A DNA stretch of 64,000 nucleotides from Microterricola gilva (GCF_004217495.1 NZ_SHLC01000001.1:2666001-2730000); one strand, 5' to 3'; shown: positions 27,052-36,100, numbered from the stretch's first letter. Notes: generated by a model not told the origin, from the sequence alone. Program-made: numbers and translations.

Positions 27052-28152
27052 GTGAACATCAAGCGATTCGGCCGCCCCGCGGTCGTTGCAGTTGCAGCAG
27101 CCATTGCATTGACCTCGTGTGCCGCGAATGAGGGCGCCACCAGCCCCGCCGCCGAGCCGAGCGAAGAGACGTCGACCCTCTCGGGCACCCTCAACGCAGC
27201 AGGCGCATCGTCGCAGGGCGCCGCTCAGGAAGCCTGGGTCGCCTCGTTCCAGACGGCCAACCCGGACGTCACGATCAACTACGACCCCTCGGGCTCCGGT
27301 GCCGGTCGCGAGACCTTCATCGCCGGTGGCGCCGCATTCGCCGGCTCCGACTCGTACCTCAAGGACGAGGAGCTCGCCGGCGAGTTCGCCATGTGCGTTC
27401 CCGGCACCAGCGCCGTGGACCTTCCCGTCTACATCTCCCCCATCGCCGTGATCTTCAACGTCGAAGGTGTCGACGAGCTGAACCTCGACGCCGACACGCT
27501 CGCCAAGATCTTCAAGGGCGACATCACGGTCTGGAACGACCCGGCCATCGCCGCGCTGAACGCCGACGCGAAGCTGCCGGCCACCAACATCACCGCCGTG
27601 CACCGCTCGGACGACTCCGGCACCACCAAGAACTTCGCCGACTACCTGAACCAGGTCGCTCCGAGCGTCTGGACCGAGAAGCCGGCCGACGCGTTCCCGT
27701 TCCAGACCGGCGAGGGCGCCCAGGGCACCTCCGGTGTCGTTGACGCCGTGACCAACGGTGTCGGCACCATCGGTTACGCCGACGCGTCGCGCGCCGGTGA
27801 CCTCGGTGTCGCCAAGATCAAGGTCGGCGACGAGTTCGTCGCTTACACCGCAGAGGCCGCTGCCGCCGTCGTCGACGGTTCGCCGCTCGTCGAGGGCCGC
27901 GCCGATAACGACCTCGCGATCGCGCTCGACCGCAAGACCACCGACCCCACCCACTACCCGCTGGTTCTCGTGAGCTACGCGATCGTCTGCACCGAGTACG
28001 CCGATGCAGAGCAGGGTGAGCTCGTCAAGAACTACGTTGGCTTCATGGCCAGCGAAGAGGGCCAGACGGAGGCCGCGGCATCCGCCGGTGCCGCTCCGCT
28101 CTCCTCCGAGCTGCAGGCCAAGGTCGCCGAGGTCGTCGCGTCGATCAAGTAG
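27052..28152 (+). CDS. pstS: Phosphate ABC transporter substrate-binding lipoprotein PstS
   Basis: This 366-residue phosphate-binding protein is exported and lipidated. The signal peptide ends in LTSC (Cys23). A Thr/Ser/Glu-rich linker follows, and the PBP-like domain starts at LSGTLNAAGASSQGAAQEAW, with YDPSGSGAGRETF, HRSDDSGTTKNFADYLN and GVGTIGYAD as phosphate-contact blocks. It starts at GTG behind GAAAGGG. It is the first gene of pstSCAB, with candidate PHO boxes upstream and an intergenic hairpin before pstC, consistent with excess PstS production. Confidence 0.97.
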   Translation: MNIKRFGRPAVVAVAAAIALTSCAANEGATSPAAEPSEETSTLSGTLNAAGASSQGAAQEAWVASFQTANPDVTINYDPSGSGAGRETFIAGGAAFAGSDSYLKDEELAGEFAMCVPGTSAVDLPVYISPIAVIFNVEGVDELNLDADTLAKIFKGDITVWNDPAIAALNADAKLPATNITAVHRSDDSGTTKNFADYLNQVAPSVWTEKPADAFPFQTGEGAQGTSGVVDAVTNGVGTIGYADASRAGDLGVAKIKVGDEFVAYTAEAAAAVVDGSPLVEGRADNDLAIALDRKTTDPTHYPLVLVSYAIVCTEYADAEQGELVKNYVGFMASEEGQTEAAASAGAAPLSSELQAKVAEVVASIK

Positions 28153-28164
28153 GTAATTCAGGCC

Positions 28165-28201
28165 GCCCGGTCGATCCAGCGAAGAGCTGAATCGGCCGGG
28201 C
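28165..28201 (+). other. Hairpin in the pstS-pstC intergenic region
   Basis: Arms 28165-28175 (GCCCGGTCGAT) and 28191-28201 (ATCGGCCGGGC) pair with one mismatch. There is no T-run, so it is more likely an mRNA-stabilising or attenuating stem between pstS and pstC than a full terminator. Confidence 0.5.
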
Positions 28202-28280
28202 ACAGCCCTCGTTCCACCAGATTCACCAGCAGTACGAACACCGCCCGCTCCCACACACGAACCCGAGGGATCCAGCCAGC

Positions 28281-29222
28281 ATGACGACAGCAGTCGCGCC
28301 GCCGATCAAGGCCAAACAACGCCCAGGCGACCGCATCTTCTCGACCGCGACCGTCGTGGCCGGCAGCCTGATCCTCGTCGTGCTGGCCGCCGTCGCCATC
28401 TTCCTCGTAGCCCAGTCGCTGCCGGCCTTCGCCGCCGAATCCACCGACTTCAAGGGCGATGCGGAGAACTTCTGGGCCTACGTCGCCCCGCTCGCCTTCG
28501 GCACCGTGTGGGCCGCATTCCTCGCCCTGCTGATGGCCGTTCCTCTCGCGATCGGCATCGCGCTCTTCATCTCGCACTACGCGCCGCGCAAGCTCGCCCA
28601 GAGCCTCGGCTACGTGATCGACCTGCTGGCCGCCGTCCCCTCCGTGGTCTTCGGCCTGTGGGGCATCAGCGTTCTCGCCCCGGCCGTGCAGCCGTTCTAC
28701 TCCAGCCTGGTCGAGTGGTTCGGCTGGTTCCCGCTCTTCGCTGGGCCGGTCTCCGGCACCGGCCGCACCATCCTCACCGTCGCCGTCGTGCTCGCCGTGA
28801 TGATCCTGCCGATCATCACCGCACTCTGCCGTGAGGTCTTCCTGCAGACCCCGCGCCTGCACGAAGAGGCGGCGCTCGCCCTCGGCGCCACCCGCTGGGA
28901 GATGATCAAGATGGCGGTGCTGCCATTCGGCCGCCCCGGCATCATCTCGGCGTCCATGCTCGGCCTCGGCCGCGCACTCGGCGAAACGATGGCCGTCGCC
29001 ATGGTGCTCTCGCCGTTCTCGATCATCAGCTTCGCCCTGCTGCAGTCGCAGAACCCGTCGACGATCGCCGCCAACATCGCGCTCAACTTCCCCGAGGCGC
29101 ACGGTGTCGGCGTGAACATCCTGATCGCGACCGGCCTGATCCTGTTCCTGATCACACTGGGCGTCAACATGGTGGCCCGCTTCATCATCAACCGCCGCAA
29201 GGCCTTCTCTGGAGCGAACTGA
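28281..29222 (+). CDS. pstC: Phosphate ABC transporter permease PstC
   Basis: This 313-residue integral membrane protein has six main helices. The binding-protein-dependent permease loop is EEAALALGATRWEMIKMAVLPFGRPGI, which contains the EAA motif that docks on PstB. It forms the channel with PstA. Its stop shares one base with the pstA start (TGATG), which implies translational coupling. It starts 128 bp after pstS. Confidence 0.96.
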   Translation: MTTAVAPPIKAKQRPGDRIFSTATVVAGSLILVVLAAVAIFLVAQSLPAFAAESTDFKGDAENFWAYVAPLAFGTVWAAFLALLMAVPLAIGIALFISHYAPRKLAQSLGYVIDLLAAVPSVVFGLWGISVLAPAVQPFYSSLVEWFGWFPLFAGPVSGTGRTILTVAVVLAVMILPIITALCREVFLQTPRLHEEAALALGATRWEMIKMAVLPFGRPGIISASMLGLGRALGETMAVAMVLSPFSIISFALLQSQNPSTIAANIALNFPEAHGVGVNILIATGLILFLITLGVNMVARFIINRRKAFSGAN

Positions 29223-30325
29223 TGAGCCTCACCTCGACTCGCCCGCCGTCGACGACGGCCATGCCGATCAGCAACTCACTGACCGCGGGCAAGCTCCCGC
29301 GCTCCGCGAGCCTGTGGCTGCTCCTCGGCAGCCTCGCGGTAAGCGCGGCAGTCTTCGGCGTGCTCTTCGTCGGAGGCATCACGGCCGACTACAACATCGC
29401 CGGCGCCGTGTTCTTCGGCGTGCTGCTCTTCTGCCTCACGATCTGGTCGGTCTCCCGGGCCGTCGAGGGCTCCCGCAAGGCCAAGGACCGCCTCGTCACC
29501 GCGCTCGTCTCGCTCGCTTTCACGATCGCGCTGCTCCCCCTCATCTCCGTCGCATTCACCACGATCACCAACGGCCTGCCGCGCTTCGACATCGAGTTCT
29601 TCACCAACTCGATGCGCAACGTCGTCGGTGAGGGCGGCGGCGCCCTGCACGCCCTCGTCGGCACCCTGCTCGTGACAGGGGCCGCAACGCTGATCTCGGT
29701 GCCGATCGGCCTGCTCACCGCCATCTACCTCGTCGAATACGGCCGGGGCAGCCTGGCCCGCGGCATCACCTTCTTCGTCGACGTGATGACCGGCATCCCC
29801 TCGATCGTGGCCGGCCTCTTCGCATACGCCCTGTTCGCCCTGCTCTTCAACGACCCGGGCATCCGCTTCGGATTTGGTGGCGCCGTCGCACTCAGCGTGC
29901 TGATGATCCCCGTCGTGGTGCGCTCCAGCGAGGAGATGCTTAAGCTCGTGCCGAACGAGCTGCGCGAGGCCGCCTTCGCCCTCGGTGTGCCGAAATGGCT
30001 CACCGTGCTCAAGGTCGTGCTGCCGACATCCATCGCCGGCATCATCACCGGTGTGATGATCTCGATCGCCCGCGTGATCGGTGAGACCGCCCCGCTGCTC
30101 ATCATCGCCGGCTTCACCGCCAGCATGAACTACGACCTGTTCAGCGAGCGCATGATGACGCTGCCCGTCTACGTCTACACCCAGTACGCCAACCAGGGCG
30201 CAGACACCCAGGCCTACATCGACCGTGCATGGGCCGGAGCGCTGACGCTGATCCTCATCGTCGCGCTGCTGAACGTCGCCGCCCGCCTCATCGCCAAGAT
30301 CTTCGCGCCCAAGATCGCGCGCTAA
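29222..30325 (+). CDS. pstA: Phosphate ABC transporter permease PstA
   Basis: This 367-residue permease partner of PstC has the EAA loop [27 protein letters not shown] and the family block [35 protein letters not shown]. It is longer than the ~300 residues of enterobacterial PstA because of two extra N-terminal helices (about 25-50 and 55-75), a form common in actinobacteria. Confidence 0.95.
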   Translation: MSLTSTRPPSTTAMPISNSLTAGKLPRSASLWLLLGSLAVSAAVFGVLFVGGITADYNIAGAVFFGVLLFCLTIWSVSRAVEGSRKAKDRLVTALVSLAFTIALLPLISVAFTTITNGLPRFDIEFFTNSMRNVVGEGGGALHALVGTLLVTGAATLISVPIGLLTAIYLVEYGRGSLARGITFFVDVMTGIPSIVAGLFAYALFALLFNDPGIRFGFGGAVALSVLMIPVVVRSSEEMLKLVPNELREAAFALGVPKWLTVLKVVLPTSIAGIITGVMISIARVIGETAPLLIIAGFTASMNYDLFSERMMTLPVYVYTQYANQGADTQAYIDRAWAGALTLILIVALLNVAARLIAKIFAPKIAR

Positions 30326-30363
30326 CCTCCAACGACACCCGCTCACCAGCACCCAAGGAATCA

Positions 30364-31143
30364 ATGTCCAAGCGCATCGAAGTCAACGACCTCAACGTCT
30401 ACTACAGCAAGTTCCTCGCCGTCGAAGATGTGACGCTCACGATCGAACCACGCACCGTCACGGCCTTCATCGGTCCGTCCGGCTGCGGCAAGTCCACGTT
30501 CCTGCGCACCCTCAACCGCATGCACGAGGTCATCCCGGGCGCCCGCGTCGAGGGTGAGGTGCTGATCGACGGCAACAACCTCTACGGTCCCGGCGTCGAC
30601 CCCGTGCTCGTGCGCCGCCAGGTCGGGATGGTGTTCCAGCGGCCGAACCCGTTCCCGACGATGTCGATCGGTGACAACGTACTGGCCGGTGTCAAGCTCA
30701 ACAACACCCGCATGAGCAAGAGCGACGCCGATGCCCTGATCGAGAAGTCGCTGCGCGGCGCCAACCTCTGGAACGAGGTGAAGGACCGTCTGGACCTGCC
30801 CGGTTCCGGCCTCTCCGGCGGCCAGCAGCAGCGTCTCTGCATCGCCCGCGCGATCGCCGTCGAGCCCGACGTGCTGTTGATGGACGAGCCGTGCTCTGCC
30901 CTCGACCCGATCTCGACGCTCGCCATCGAGGACCTCATCGAGGAGCTCAAGAACGAGTACACGATCGTCATCGTGACCCACAACATGCAGCAGGCCTCGC
31001 GTGTCTCCGACCGCACCGCCTTCTTCAACATCGCAGGCACCGGCAAGCCGGGCAAGCTCATCGAGTACAACGACACGACGTCGATCTTCTCGAACCCGAG
31101 CGTACAGGCGACGGAGGACTACGTCTCCGGCCGCTTCGGGTAG
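30364..31143 (+). CDS. pstB: Phosphate ABC transporter ATP-binding protein PstB
   Basis: This 259-residue ATPase powers PstSCA. It has Walker [10 protein letters not shown] (about residues 37-45), Q-loop [12 protein letters not shown], signature [16 protein letters not shown], Walker [14 protein letters not shown] and H-loop VTHNMQQA. The FQRPNPFP and [15 protein letters not shown] blocks are specific to PstB. Its start is 38 bp after pstA. It is the last gene of the operon. Confidence 0.97.
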   Translation: MSKRIEVNDLNVYYSKFLAVEDVTLTIEPRTVTAFIGPSGCGKSTFLRTLNRMHEVIPGARVEGEVLIDGNNLYGPGVDPVLVRRQVGMVFQRPNPFPTMSIGDNVLAGVKLNNTRMSKSDADALIEKSLRGANLWNEVKDRLDLPGSGLSGGQQQRLCIARAIAVEPDVLLMDEPCSALDPISTLAIEDLIEELKNEYTIVIVTHNMQQASRVSDRTAFFNIAGTGKPGKLIEYNDTTSIFSNPSVQATEDYVSGRFG

Positions 31144-31427
31144 CCGGGGCGACGAGTTGTGCGAGGAGCGGATGCCGGTGGCGTCCGCTCCTTTCGCGTT
31201 TGCGCCCGCCCGCTCCCCTGTCCGCCCCGCCCTGCCCGACCGATTGCCAATACAGGCAGAATGTGGACACCGACACTGAAAACAGCCCCAGACGGCCGTC
31301 GGCCGAGCGGATTGCCTGCATTCGCGACCTCCGGACCAATCCACCGCTGATTGTGCTCCGAACCCCTCCCGCACAACACCACAGTGCTCGGCGCTCGCGC
31401 CGAGCCGCTCATGAGGAGGAAACGACA

Positions 31428-31844
31428 ATGCGCACATCCCCGAATCGTCTGATCGGCACGATCTTCGGTGCCGTCTACCTGCTTGTCGGTCTGCTCGGCT
31501 TCGCCGTGACCGGCGGCGTTGGCTTCGTCGCCACCGAGGGCGGGCTGCTGCTCGGCATCTTCGCCGTGAACCCGCTGCACAACATTGCGCACCTCCTGAT
31601 CGGTGCCGCGCTGCTGATCGCGGGGCTCGCCACCGTGCCGGCGGCGAAGACGACGAACGTCGTCGTCGGCGCGGCGTATCTGCTGCTCGGCGTCGTCGGC
31701 TTCTTCATCGCAGGAACCGCCGCGAACATCCTCGCGCTCAACACGCCAGACCACTTCCTGCACCTGGCGAGCGCGATCGTGCTGCTCGGTGTCGGCCTCG
31801 CCGCCGACAGGGCGACGGCGCCGAGCCGAAGCGCTCTGGCCTAG
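31428..31844 (+). CDS. DUF4383 membrane protein
   Basis: This 138-residue protein has four transmembrane helices. The conserved first helix block LIGTIFGAVYLLVGLLGF and the LLLGIFAVNPLHNIAHLLIGAALL motif with two conserved His/Asn positions define DUF4383. A GGAGGAAA ribosome-binding site precedes the ATG. Function is unknown. The 284-bp gap after pstB holds no other gene that I can support. Confidence 0.9.
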   Translation: MRTSPNRLIGTIFGAVYLLVGLLGFAVTGGVGFVATEGGLLLGIFAVNPLHNIAHLLIGAALLIAGLATVPAAKTTNVVVGAAYLLLGVVGFFIAGTAANILALNTPDHFLHLASAIVLLGVGLAADRATAPSRSALA

Positions 31845-31861
31845 CTCAGGGCGGGAAGCTC

Positions 31862-32545
31862 ATGGGCCGGTTCATGATGCAGTTCACCCGCAGCTGGCCG
31901 GCTCTTGCCGCCCTCGGCGCCGCGCTGCTCTACGGGGCGGTCGGCGCCGGGGCGATTGGCGCTGCCGGCGCAGCTGCGCTTGCGATTCCGCTCGGCGTGC
32001 TCTGGCTCGCCGTGGCGGCGGGCCAGGCCGCGTTCGGTCTGCTCGCGCTGCGCACCGGGAGCATGCCGGCCCCGGCGTTCGCGCTCGCGCTGTTCCTGCT
32101 GCCGACGCTGCTCTGGGCCGCGCTGCTGCTCGCGGGGCTCGGCGCGGACGCGCCACACACGCATGCGGAGGCCGCCATCGGAGCGGCCGCCACGACCGCG
32201 CTGCGCGCTCCCGGCGCGGCGCCGCTGCCGTTCTTGCCACTGCTCATCGCGTCCGTGCTCGCGCTCGGTGCCGTCGCGCAGAGCGCGAGCACGCTGCGCC
32301 GGCTGCCCGGCAGCGGCCGCTCCGCCAACCACGTCGCGGCCAGCACAGCGCACGCCGACACTGCGGGCGGCCGGTTCACGCTCGGCCTCGTCGTCGGCTC
32401 GCTCGCCGTCTCCGCACTCGTCACGCCGGGCCTGGCGGCAACGGATGCCGGACGCCTCGCCGTCCCGCACGGGACGCACGCCATCGGCCAGGCGGTGACC
32501 GTCGCCGCCCCGCTCAGTCCCGCGGTGACAGCAGGTACTCGGTGA
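31862..32545 (+). CDS. Alanine-rich membrane protein of unknown function
   Basis: This 227-residue protein has four to five hydrophobic helices (about 12-37, 41-60, 70-92, 120-140, 172-192) and a His-containing loop PHTHAEAAIG. It starts 17 bp after the DUF4383 gene, so it is probably cotranscribed. Its 3' end overlaps the convergent aminotransferase gene by 32 bp, which is unusual for two real genes. Either the overlap is genuine or the last few codons are not conserved. No family is recognised. Confidence 0.65.
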   Translation: MGRFMMQFTRSWPALAALGAALLYGAVGAGAIGAAGAAALAIPLGVLWLAVAAGQAAFGLLALRTGSMPAPAFALALFLLPTLLWAALLLAGLGADAPHTHAEAAIGAAATTALRAPGAAPLPFLPLLIASVLALGAVAQSASTLRRLPGSGRSANHVAASTAHADTAGGRFTLGLVVGSLAVSALVTPGLAATDAGRLAVPHGTHAIGQAVTVAAPLSPAVTAGTR

Positions 32546-33407
32546 ACAGCCTGGTCAGGGGCGCGTCGACGGGAAGCTGACGCCCGTCGAGCTCGGTGAC
32601 CGCCACGGCCAGCCGCACGCTGGACACCAGCCAGACGGCATCCGCACCGCGCAGCTCCTCGACGCTGATGTCGCGGTAGCTCACGCTGTGGCCGTGCCGT
32701 TCGAGGTACTCGAACAGGCTCGTCTGGGTCGTGCCGTGCAGGATGGCCCCGCTCGGGGCCGGCGTCGAGAACACACCGTTGTGGCGAAGGATCACCGAGG
32801 AGGTCGGGCCCTCCATCACGTAGCCGTCGCTCGTCACGAAGATCGTGTCGTCGGCGCCGCGCCGGTGCGCCTCGCGCAGGGCGGCCATGTTCACGGCGTA
32901 GCTGAGGGTCTTGGCACCGAGCAGCAGCCACGGCGCCCTCTCGGCGACGCCGCGGTCGTAGCCGCGGTCGAGGGTGATCACGCGCACACCGCTCTCGCGC
33001 ACCGCGCTGAAGTCGGTGGCGGCGCTCGCGTGCAGCCAGGCTGTCGGGCTTGGTCCGTTCTCGACGCCGCGGCTGAGCACGAGCTTGATCGCCAGCTCGC
33101 CCTGCTGCGGGATCTGGGCGACGGCGGCCGAGATCGCGGCGGACCACTGCGCCAGATTCGGCAGCGGCAGCTCACAGATCTGGGCGGAGCGGGCGAGCCT
33201 GGCCAGGTGCGGCTGCACCTCCTGGGCGTGTCCGTCGACGACGGCGAGCGTCTCGAAGACGCCGTCCCCGCGCTGCGTGCTGAGCTCGCTCACCCGGAGC
33301 GCGGGCTCGGAGGAGTCGACCTCTGTGAAGGTCTCGGCGAACCACGAGCCGTCGTCTGGGGCGTCGGCGGCCAGTGGGGTGATCAGGAGTGTGTACGGCA
33401 GCGGCAT
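32514..33407 (-). CDS. Class IV aminotransferase, aminodeoxychorismate lyase-like
   Basis: This 297-residue PLP enzyme has the class IV fold marks: QRGDGVFETLAVVDG near residue 45, the PLP lysine Lys166 in LLGAKTLSYAVNMAALREAHRRGADD, GYVMEGPTSSVIL, and the C-terminal phosphate-binding DAVWLVSSVRLAVAVTELDG. It most resembles PabC (4-amino-4-deoxychorismate lyase, folate pathway) rather than branched-chain aminotransferase, which is longer. The assignment between PabC and D-amino-acid aminotransferase remains uncertain. Confidence 0.85.
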   Translation of the reverse strand: MPLPYTLLITPLAADAPDDGSWFAETFTEVDSSEPALRVSELSTQRGDGVFETLAVVDGHAQEVQPHLARLARSAQICELPLPNLAQWSAAISAAVAQIPQQGELAIKLVLSRGVENGPSPTAWLHASAATDFSAVRESGVRVITLDRGYDRGVAERAPWLLLGAKTLSYAVNMAALREAHRRGADDTIFVTSDGYVMEGPTSSVILRHNGVFSTPAPSGAILHGTTQTSLFEYLERHGHSVSYRDISVEELRGADAVWLVSSVRLAVAVTELDGRQLPVDAPLTRLFTEYLLSPRD

Positions 33408-33434
33408 GTCTCGATGCTACGCCCGCAGAGGCAC

Positions 33435-34319
33435 TCAGCTGGCGATCGCGACGATCGGGTCGCTCGTCGGGGCGTCAGATCCGCCGCTGGGCTCGACGGT
33501 CACGCCGACGGTGTCGCCAGCGCTCATCTCGCCCTCGAGCACGTGCCAGGTCGTGCCCTTGCTGCTGGCGTCGAAGGTGCCGGCCGAGACCGGGCCCTCG
33601 TCCCCGATGTACCAGAGCTGGTAGGTCTGGTCCGCCGGCAGCGGGGCGAGTCCGTCGGCGAGCAGTGCAGAGCGGCCGAGCTCCCCCGACCAGACGAGCG
33701 TCGCGGTTCCTCCGCCTGCGACCTCGGCGACGGCCCGCTGCGAGTCGGGTGCCGCCGCGATGGCCGCAAGCTGCTCCGCCTGCGTCTGGGTTCCGGGCGG
33801 GGTGGAGTCGCTGAGCGTTCCGATCGCGAGACCGCCGAAGAACAGGGCGGATGCCGCGGCGACCGCGAGCAGCACGCCGACGGGTCGTCGCCAGCGGGCG
33901 GCCGCACGGCGCTCGGCGGGGCCAGCCTCCTCGCCGACAATCGGAGCGGGAGCGGCGGGAGCGGCGGGAGCCTCGGGAGCCTCGGGAGTCACGGGAGCGC
34001 CGGGGGCCTCGGACACGGGCGCCGGCGCGGGCAGCCGCAGGGTCGGTGAGGCGGCGGTCACGGCATCAGCAGTCGCAGTCGCACCCGCTGTGGCCTCGCC
34101 GACGGCGGGCAGCTGCGGGGTCAGCGCGATGCGCGCCATGATGTCGTCGCGCAGGGACGCCGGCGGTTGTACCGGGGTGGTCGCGAGGCCGAGCTGGGCT
34201 GCGGTCTCGCTGAACTCGTTGCCGCCGTCGCCGAGCGTCTGCTCGCCGGTCTCTGGCTGATCGGCGGCGTGCAGCGCCTCGGATGCCTCGCGGCTCAGCC
34301 GCTCGTCGCGCTCGCTCAT
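33435..34319 (-). CDS. rskA: Anti-sigma-K factor RskA
   Basis: This 294-residue membrane protein has a cytoplasmic N-terminal sigma-binding region (NEFSETAAQLGLATTP, about 34-50), a long Pro/Ala/Glu-rich linker (about 90-140), and one membrane helix (about 147-168). The extracytoplasmic RskA domain has LAPLPADQTYQLWYIGDEGPVSAGTF. Its start overlaps the sigK stop by 4 bp. The protein should hold SigK inactive until cut by membrane proteases. A zinc-binding HxxxCxxC motif is absent, as in the mycobacterial RskA. Confidence 0.92.
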   Translation of the reverse strand: MSERDERLSREASEALHAADQPETGEQTLGDGGNEFSETAAQLGLATTPVQPPASLRDDIMARIALTPQLPAVGEATAGATATADAVTAASPTLRLPAPAPVSEAPGAPVTPEAPEAPAAPAAPAPIVGEEAGPAERRAAARWRRPVGVLLAVAAASALFFGGLAIGTLSDSTPPGTQTQAEQLAAIAAAPDSQRAVAEVAGGGTATLVWSGELGRSALLADGLAPLPADQTYQLWYIGDEGPVSAGTFDASSKGTTWHVLEGEMSAGDTVGVTVEPSGGSDAPTSDPIVAIAS

Positions 34320-34909
34320 GCGGTCACCCCCAGTTCGTCGCGGAGCCGGATCATGCCGTCGCGCAGGCGCGTCTTCACCGTGCCGAGCGGCACGCCGAGG
34401 TGGTGGGCGAGCTCGCTGTGCGAGAGGCCGCCGTAGTAGGCCAGGCTCACCGCCTCGCGCTGCAGCTCAGTCAATCGGGTCATTGCCCTCGCCACCCTTT
34501 CATGCTCGATCGTGATCTCAACGGTCTCGGCGACGTCGTCGTACTCCACGGTGATGTCTCTGCGGCCGATGCGCTGGTCGCGGTCCCGGCCGGCCTGTGA
34601 GGCCCTGATGCGGTCCACGGCCCTGCGGTGCGCCATGGTCATCATCCACGACATCGCCGCGCCGCGTGTCGCATCGAAGCGGGGCGCGGTCTGCCAGATC
34701 TCCAGGAACACCTCCTGGGTCACCTCCTCCGACTGCGCGTGGTCGACGAGCAGGCGGCGCACGAGTCCGAAGATGCGCGCGGATGTCAGATCGTAGAGTT
34801 CGCCGAAAGCGAGCTGATCGCCGGCTGCGACCCGCTCCAGCACTGCTGCGAGCTCGGCGTTGCCTGCCGAACTCTGCGCAACGGGATTCTCGCTCACGGC
34901 ACCAAGCAT
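34316..34909 (-). CDS. sigK: ECF sigma factor SigK
   Basis: This 197-residue sigma factor has region 2 (FGELYDLTSARIFGLVRRLL, then SEEVTQEVFLEIWQTAPRFD and MSWMMTMAHRRAVDRIR) and region 4 (LQREAVSLAYYGGLSHSELAHHLGVPLGTVKTRLRDGMIRLRD). It is the group paired with RskA-type membrane anti-sigma factors. ATG 34909 (MLGAVSENP) was preferred; GTG 34897 is also possible. A longer frame to 35194 crosses a tandem repeat and is rejected. Confidence 0.93.
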   Translation of the reverse strand: MLGAVSENPVAQSSAGNAELAAVLERVAAGDQLAFGELYDLTSARIFGLVRRLLVDHAQSEEVTQEVFLEIWQTAPRFDATRGAAMSWMMTMAHRRAVDRIRASQAGRDRDQRIGRRDITVEYDDVAETVEITIEHERVARAMTRLTELQREAVSLAYYGGLSHSELAHHLGVPLGTVKTRLRDGMIRLRDELGVTA

Positions 34910-34993
34910 GCCAGCAGTCCTCCCGTCCCGCGCAATCTGTTCAGCAGTCTGAGCGCCAGCTGTGTCCGCATGCACGGTGGTCGACTGCCGTGC

Positions 34994-35060
34994 TCGTCTG
35001 CACCGTTCGTCTGCACCGTGTCCGTCTGCCGTGTTTGTCTGCACCGTGTTCGTCTGCACT
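34994..35060. repeat. Imperfect 13-15 bp tandem repeat, five copies
   Basis: Units based on TCGTCTGCACCGTG start at 34994, 35007, 35021, 35034 and 35049. The third and fifth are degenerate. The array is 85-151 bp upstream of the sigK start. Confidence 0.75.
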
Positions 35061-35226
35061 GGGTTCGGCGCGGCGCGAGGATCGGATTGCCAGACGGCGC
35101 GAAAAAGCCGGGCCGCAGAACGCCTCTCGGCGCGAGGCCGCTCGGAGCGGCTAATTTTGGAGCCCGGGGTTACTGCGGCCCGGCCAGAATCCATTGTAAA
35201 CGACGCGGCTGGGCTCCGGCGCTCCC

Positions 35227-35285
35227 GCGAGATGTCACAGCTGGCCCCTTGACGTCACGCGATGGGGCCATCTGTGACAACTCGC
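35227..35285. repeat. 22-bp inverted repeat (intergenic hairpin)
   Basis: Arms 35227-35248 and 35264-35285 pair with two mismatches around 15 nt. The core TGTCACAG-TGGCCCC is on both arms. The right arm ends 6 bp after the stop of the next minus-strand gene, so it may terminate that gene. Confidence 0.8.
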
Positions 35286-35290
35286 GGCGG

Positions 35291-35920
35291 CTAGTCGAGC
35301 GAGTGGGTGCGCCAGAGGCGGGCGCAGGCCGTCAGCTCGCCGCCCATCTCGGCGAAGCGGAGCGCTCGGCGCGTCAGCTCGGCCGCGCGCTCCGGCTCCG
35401 CGGCATCCGCGTCGTCGGCCAGGCTCGTCGCCCCGGCCGACATCACACGGCAGAAGGCGGCCGCCCGGTCGAGGGCGACGGCGAAGTCACCGGTGTAGAT
35501 GCCACGGAGGATGGCGTCGGCGAGCACGATGATCTCGTCCGGACCGGTCGGGTGGGCGGCGCCGGCCACGACCGGGTCGATGGTGCGTGCAACCTCGACG
35601 CCGCGCTGGAACAGGAAACTCGTGCCGGTCGGATCCTGCCGGATCAGCATCCGGAGCAGGTAGATGCGCCAGAGCGCGCCGGGCAGGCTGCGCGGCGTCG
35701 CCCGCGACCAGAGCTCGGCGACCGCGTCGATGCCATTCTCGTCTGTGTATGCGACGAGGCGCTCGACCACCTCGGGATCGGGGTCGGCGCGAACCCGCGA
35801 GAGCAGGGCGTTCGCCGTCTCGTGCGCGACGCGACTGATCGTCGCCGGATCCTCGCCGCCCTGGAACGCCTCGAAGATGCGGTTCGGAAACTTCGTCGGC
35901 TTGTGAATGTGCTCCGCCAT
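35291..35920 (-). CDS. Conserved helical protein of unknown function
   Basis: This 209-residue soluble protein looks all-alpha, with repeated helical pairs (LWRIYLLRMLIRQDPTGTSFLFQRG, DEIIVLADAILRGIYTGDFAVALDRAAAFCRVMSAG). It starts MAEHIHKPTKFPNRIFEAFQGGED. The family resembles short actinobacterial proteins of unknown role. I see no catalytic motif, membrane segment or signal peptide. It is transcribed away from tRNA-Lys. Confidence 0.75.
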   Translation of the reverse strand: MAEHIHKPTKFPNRIFEAFQGGEDPATISRVAHETANALLSRVRADPDPEVVERLVAYTDENGIDAVAELWSRATPRSLPGALWRIYLLRMLIRQDPTGTSFLFQRGVEVARTIDPVVAGAAHPTGPDEIIVLADAILRGIYTGDFAVALDRAAAFCRVMSAGATSLADDADAAEPERAAELTRRALRFAEMGGELTACARLWRTHSLD

Positions 35921-36025
35921 GGCGTCTCCTCACGATTTCGCTGTCGGGGCCGCCCGGATGCGTGCGGCGCGCCACTCCAACGTTACGCGCGAAAACTCTG
36001 CGCGTTCAGCCTGTACATTGGTACG

Positions 36026-36100
36026 TGCCCCTATAGCTCAGTTGGTTAGAGCAACAGACTTTTAATCTGTGGGTCCAGGGTTCGAGTCCCTGTGGGGGCA
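36026..36100 (+). tRNA. tRNA-Lys (anticodon TTT) with an 8-nt anticodon loop
   Basis: The cloverleaf is complete: acceptor GCCCCTA/TGGGGGC, D-arm GCTC...GAGC, anticodon stem ACAGA/TCTGT, T-arm CAGGG-TTCGAGT-CCCTG, discriminator A, no encoded CCA. The anticodon loop reads CTTTTTAA, 8 nt, where standard tRNA-Lys(TTT) has the 7-nt CTTTTAA. Either the gene has an extra T or the assembly does. Confidence 0.9.

Larger units (their letters stand above)
34910..35290. other. Intergenic region upstream of sigK
   Basis: This 381-bp gap holds no supported gene. It contains the tandem repeat at 34994-35060 and a hairpin at 35227-35285. The rest is an unassigned GC-rich stretch where the sigK promoter must lie. 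Confidence 0.6.

Noticed and set aside
32514-32545. Frameshift or assembly error at the overlap of two convergent genes
   Set aside because: Both frames are intact and the aminotransferase is complete; a 32-bp tail overlap of a poorly conserved membrane protein needs no error to explain it.
34910-35194. N-terminal extension of SigK to 35194
   Set aside because: The extension is low-complexity, crosses the tandem repeat and precedes a standard sigma region 2; ATG 34909 fits the family length.
36026-36100. tRNA-Lys as an integration site of a mobile island
   Set aside because: There is no integrase and no repeat of the tRNA 3' end nearby, and the flanking genes look like core chromosome.
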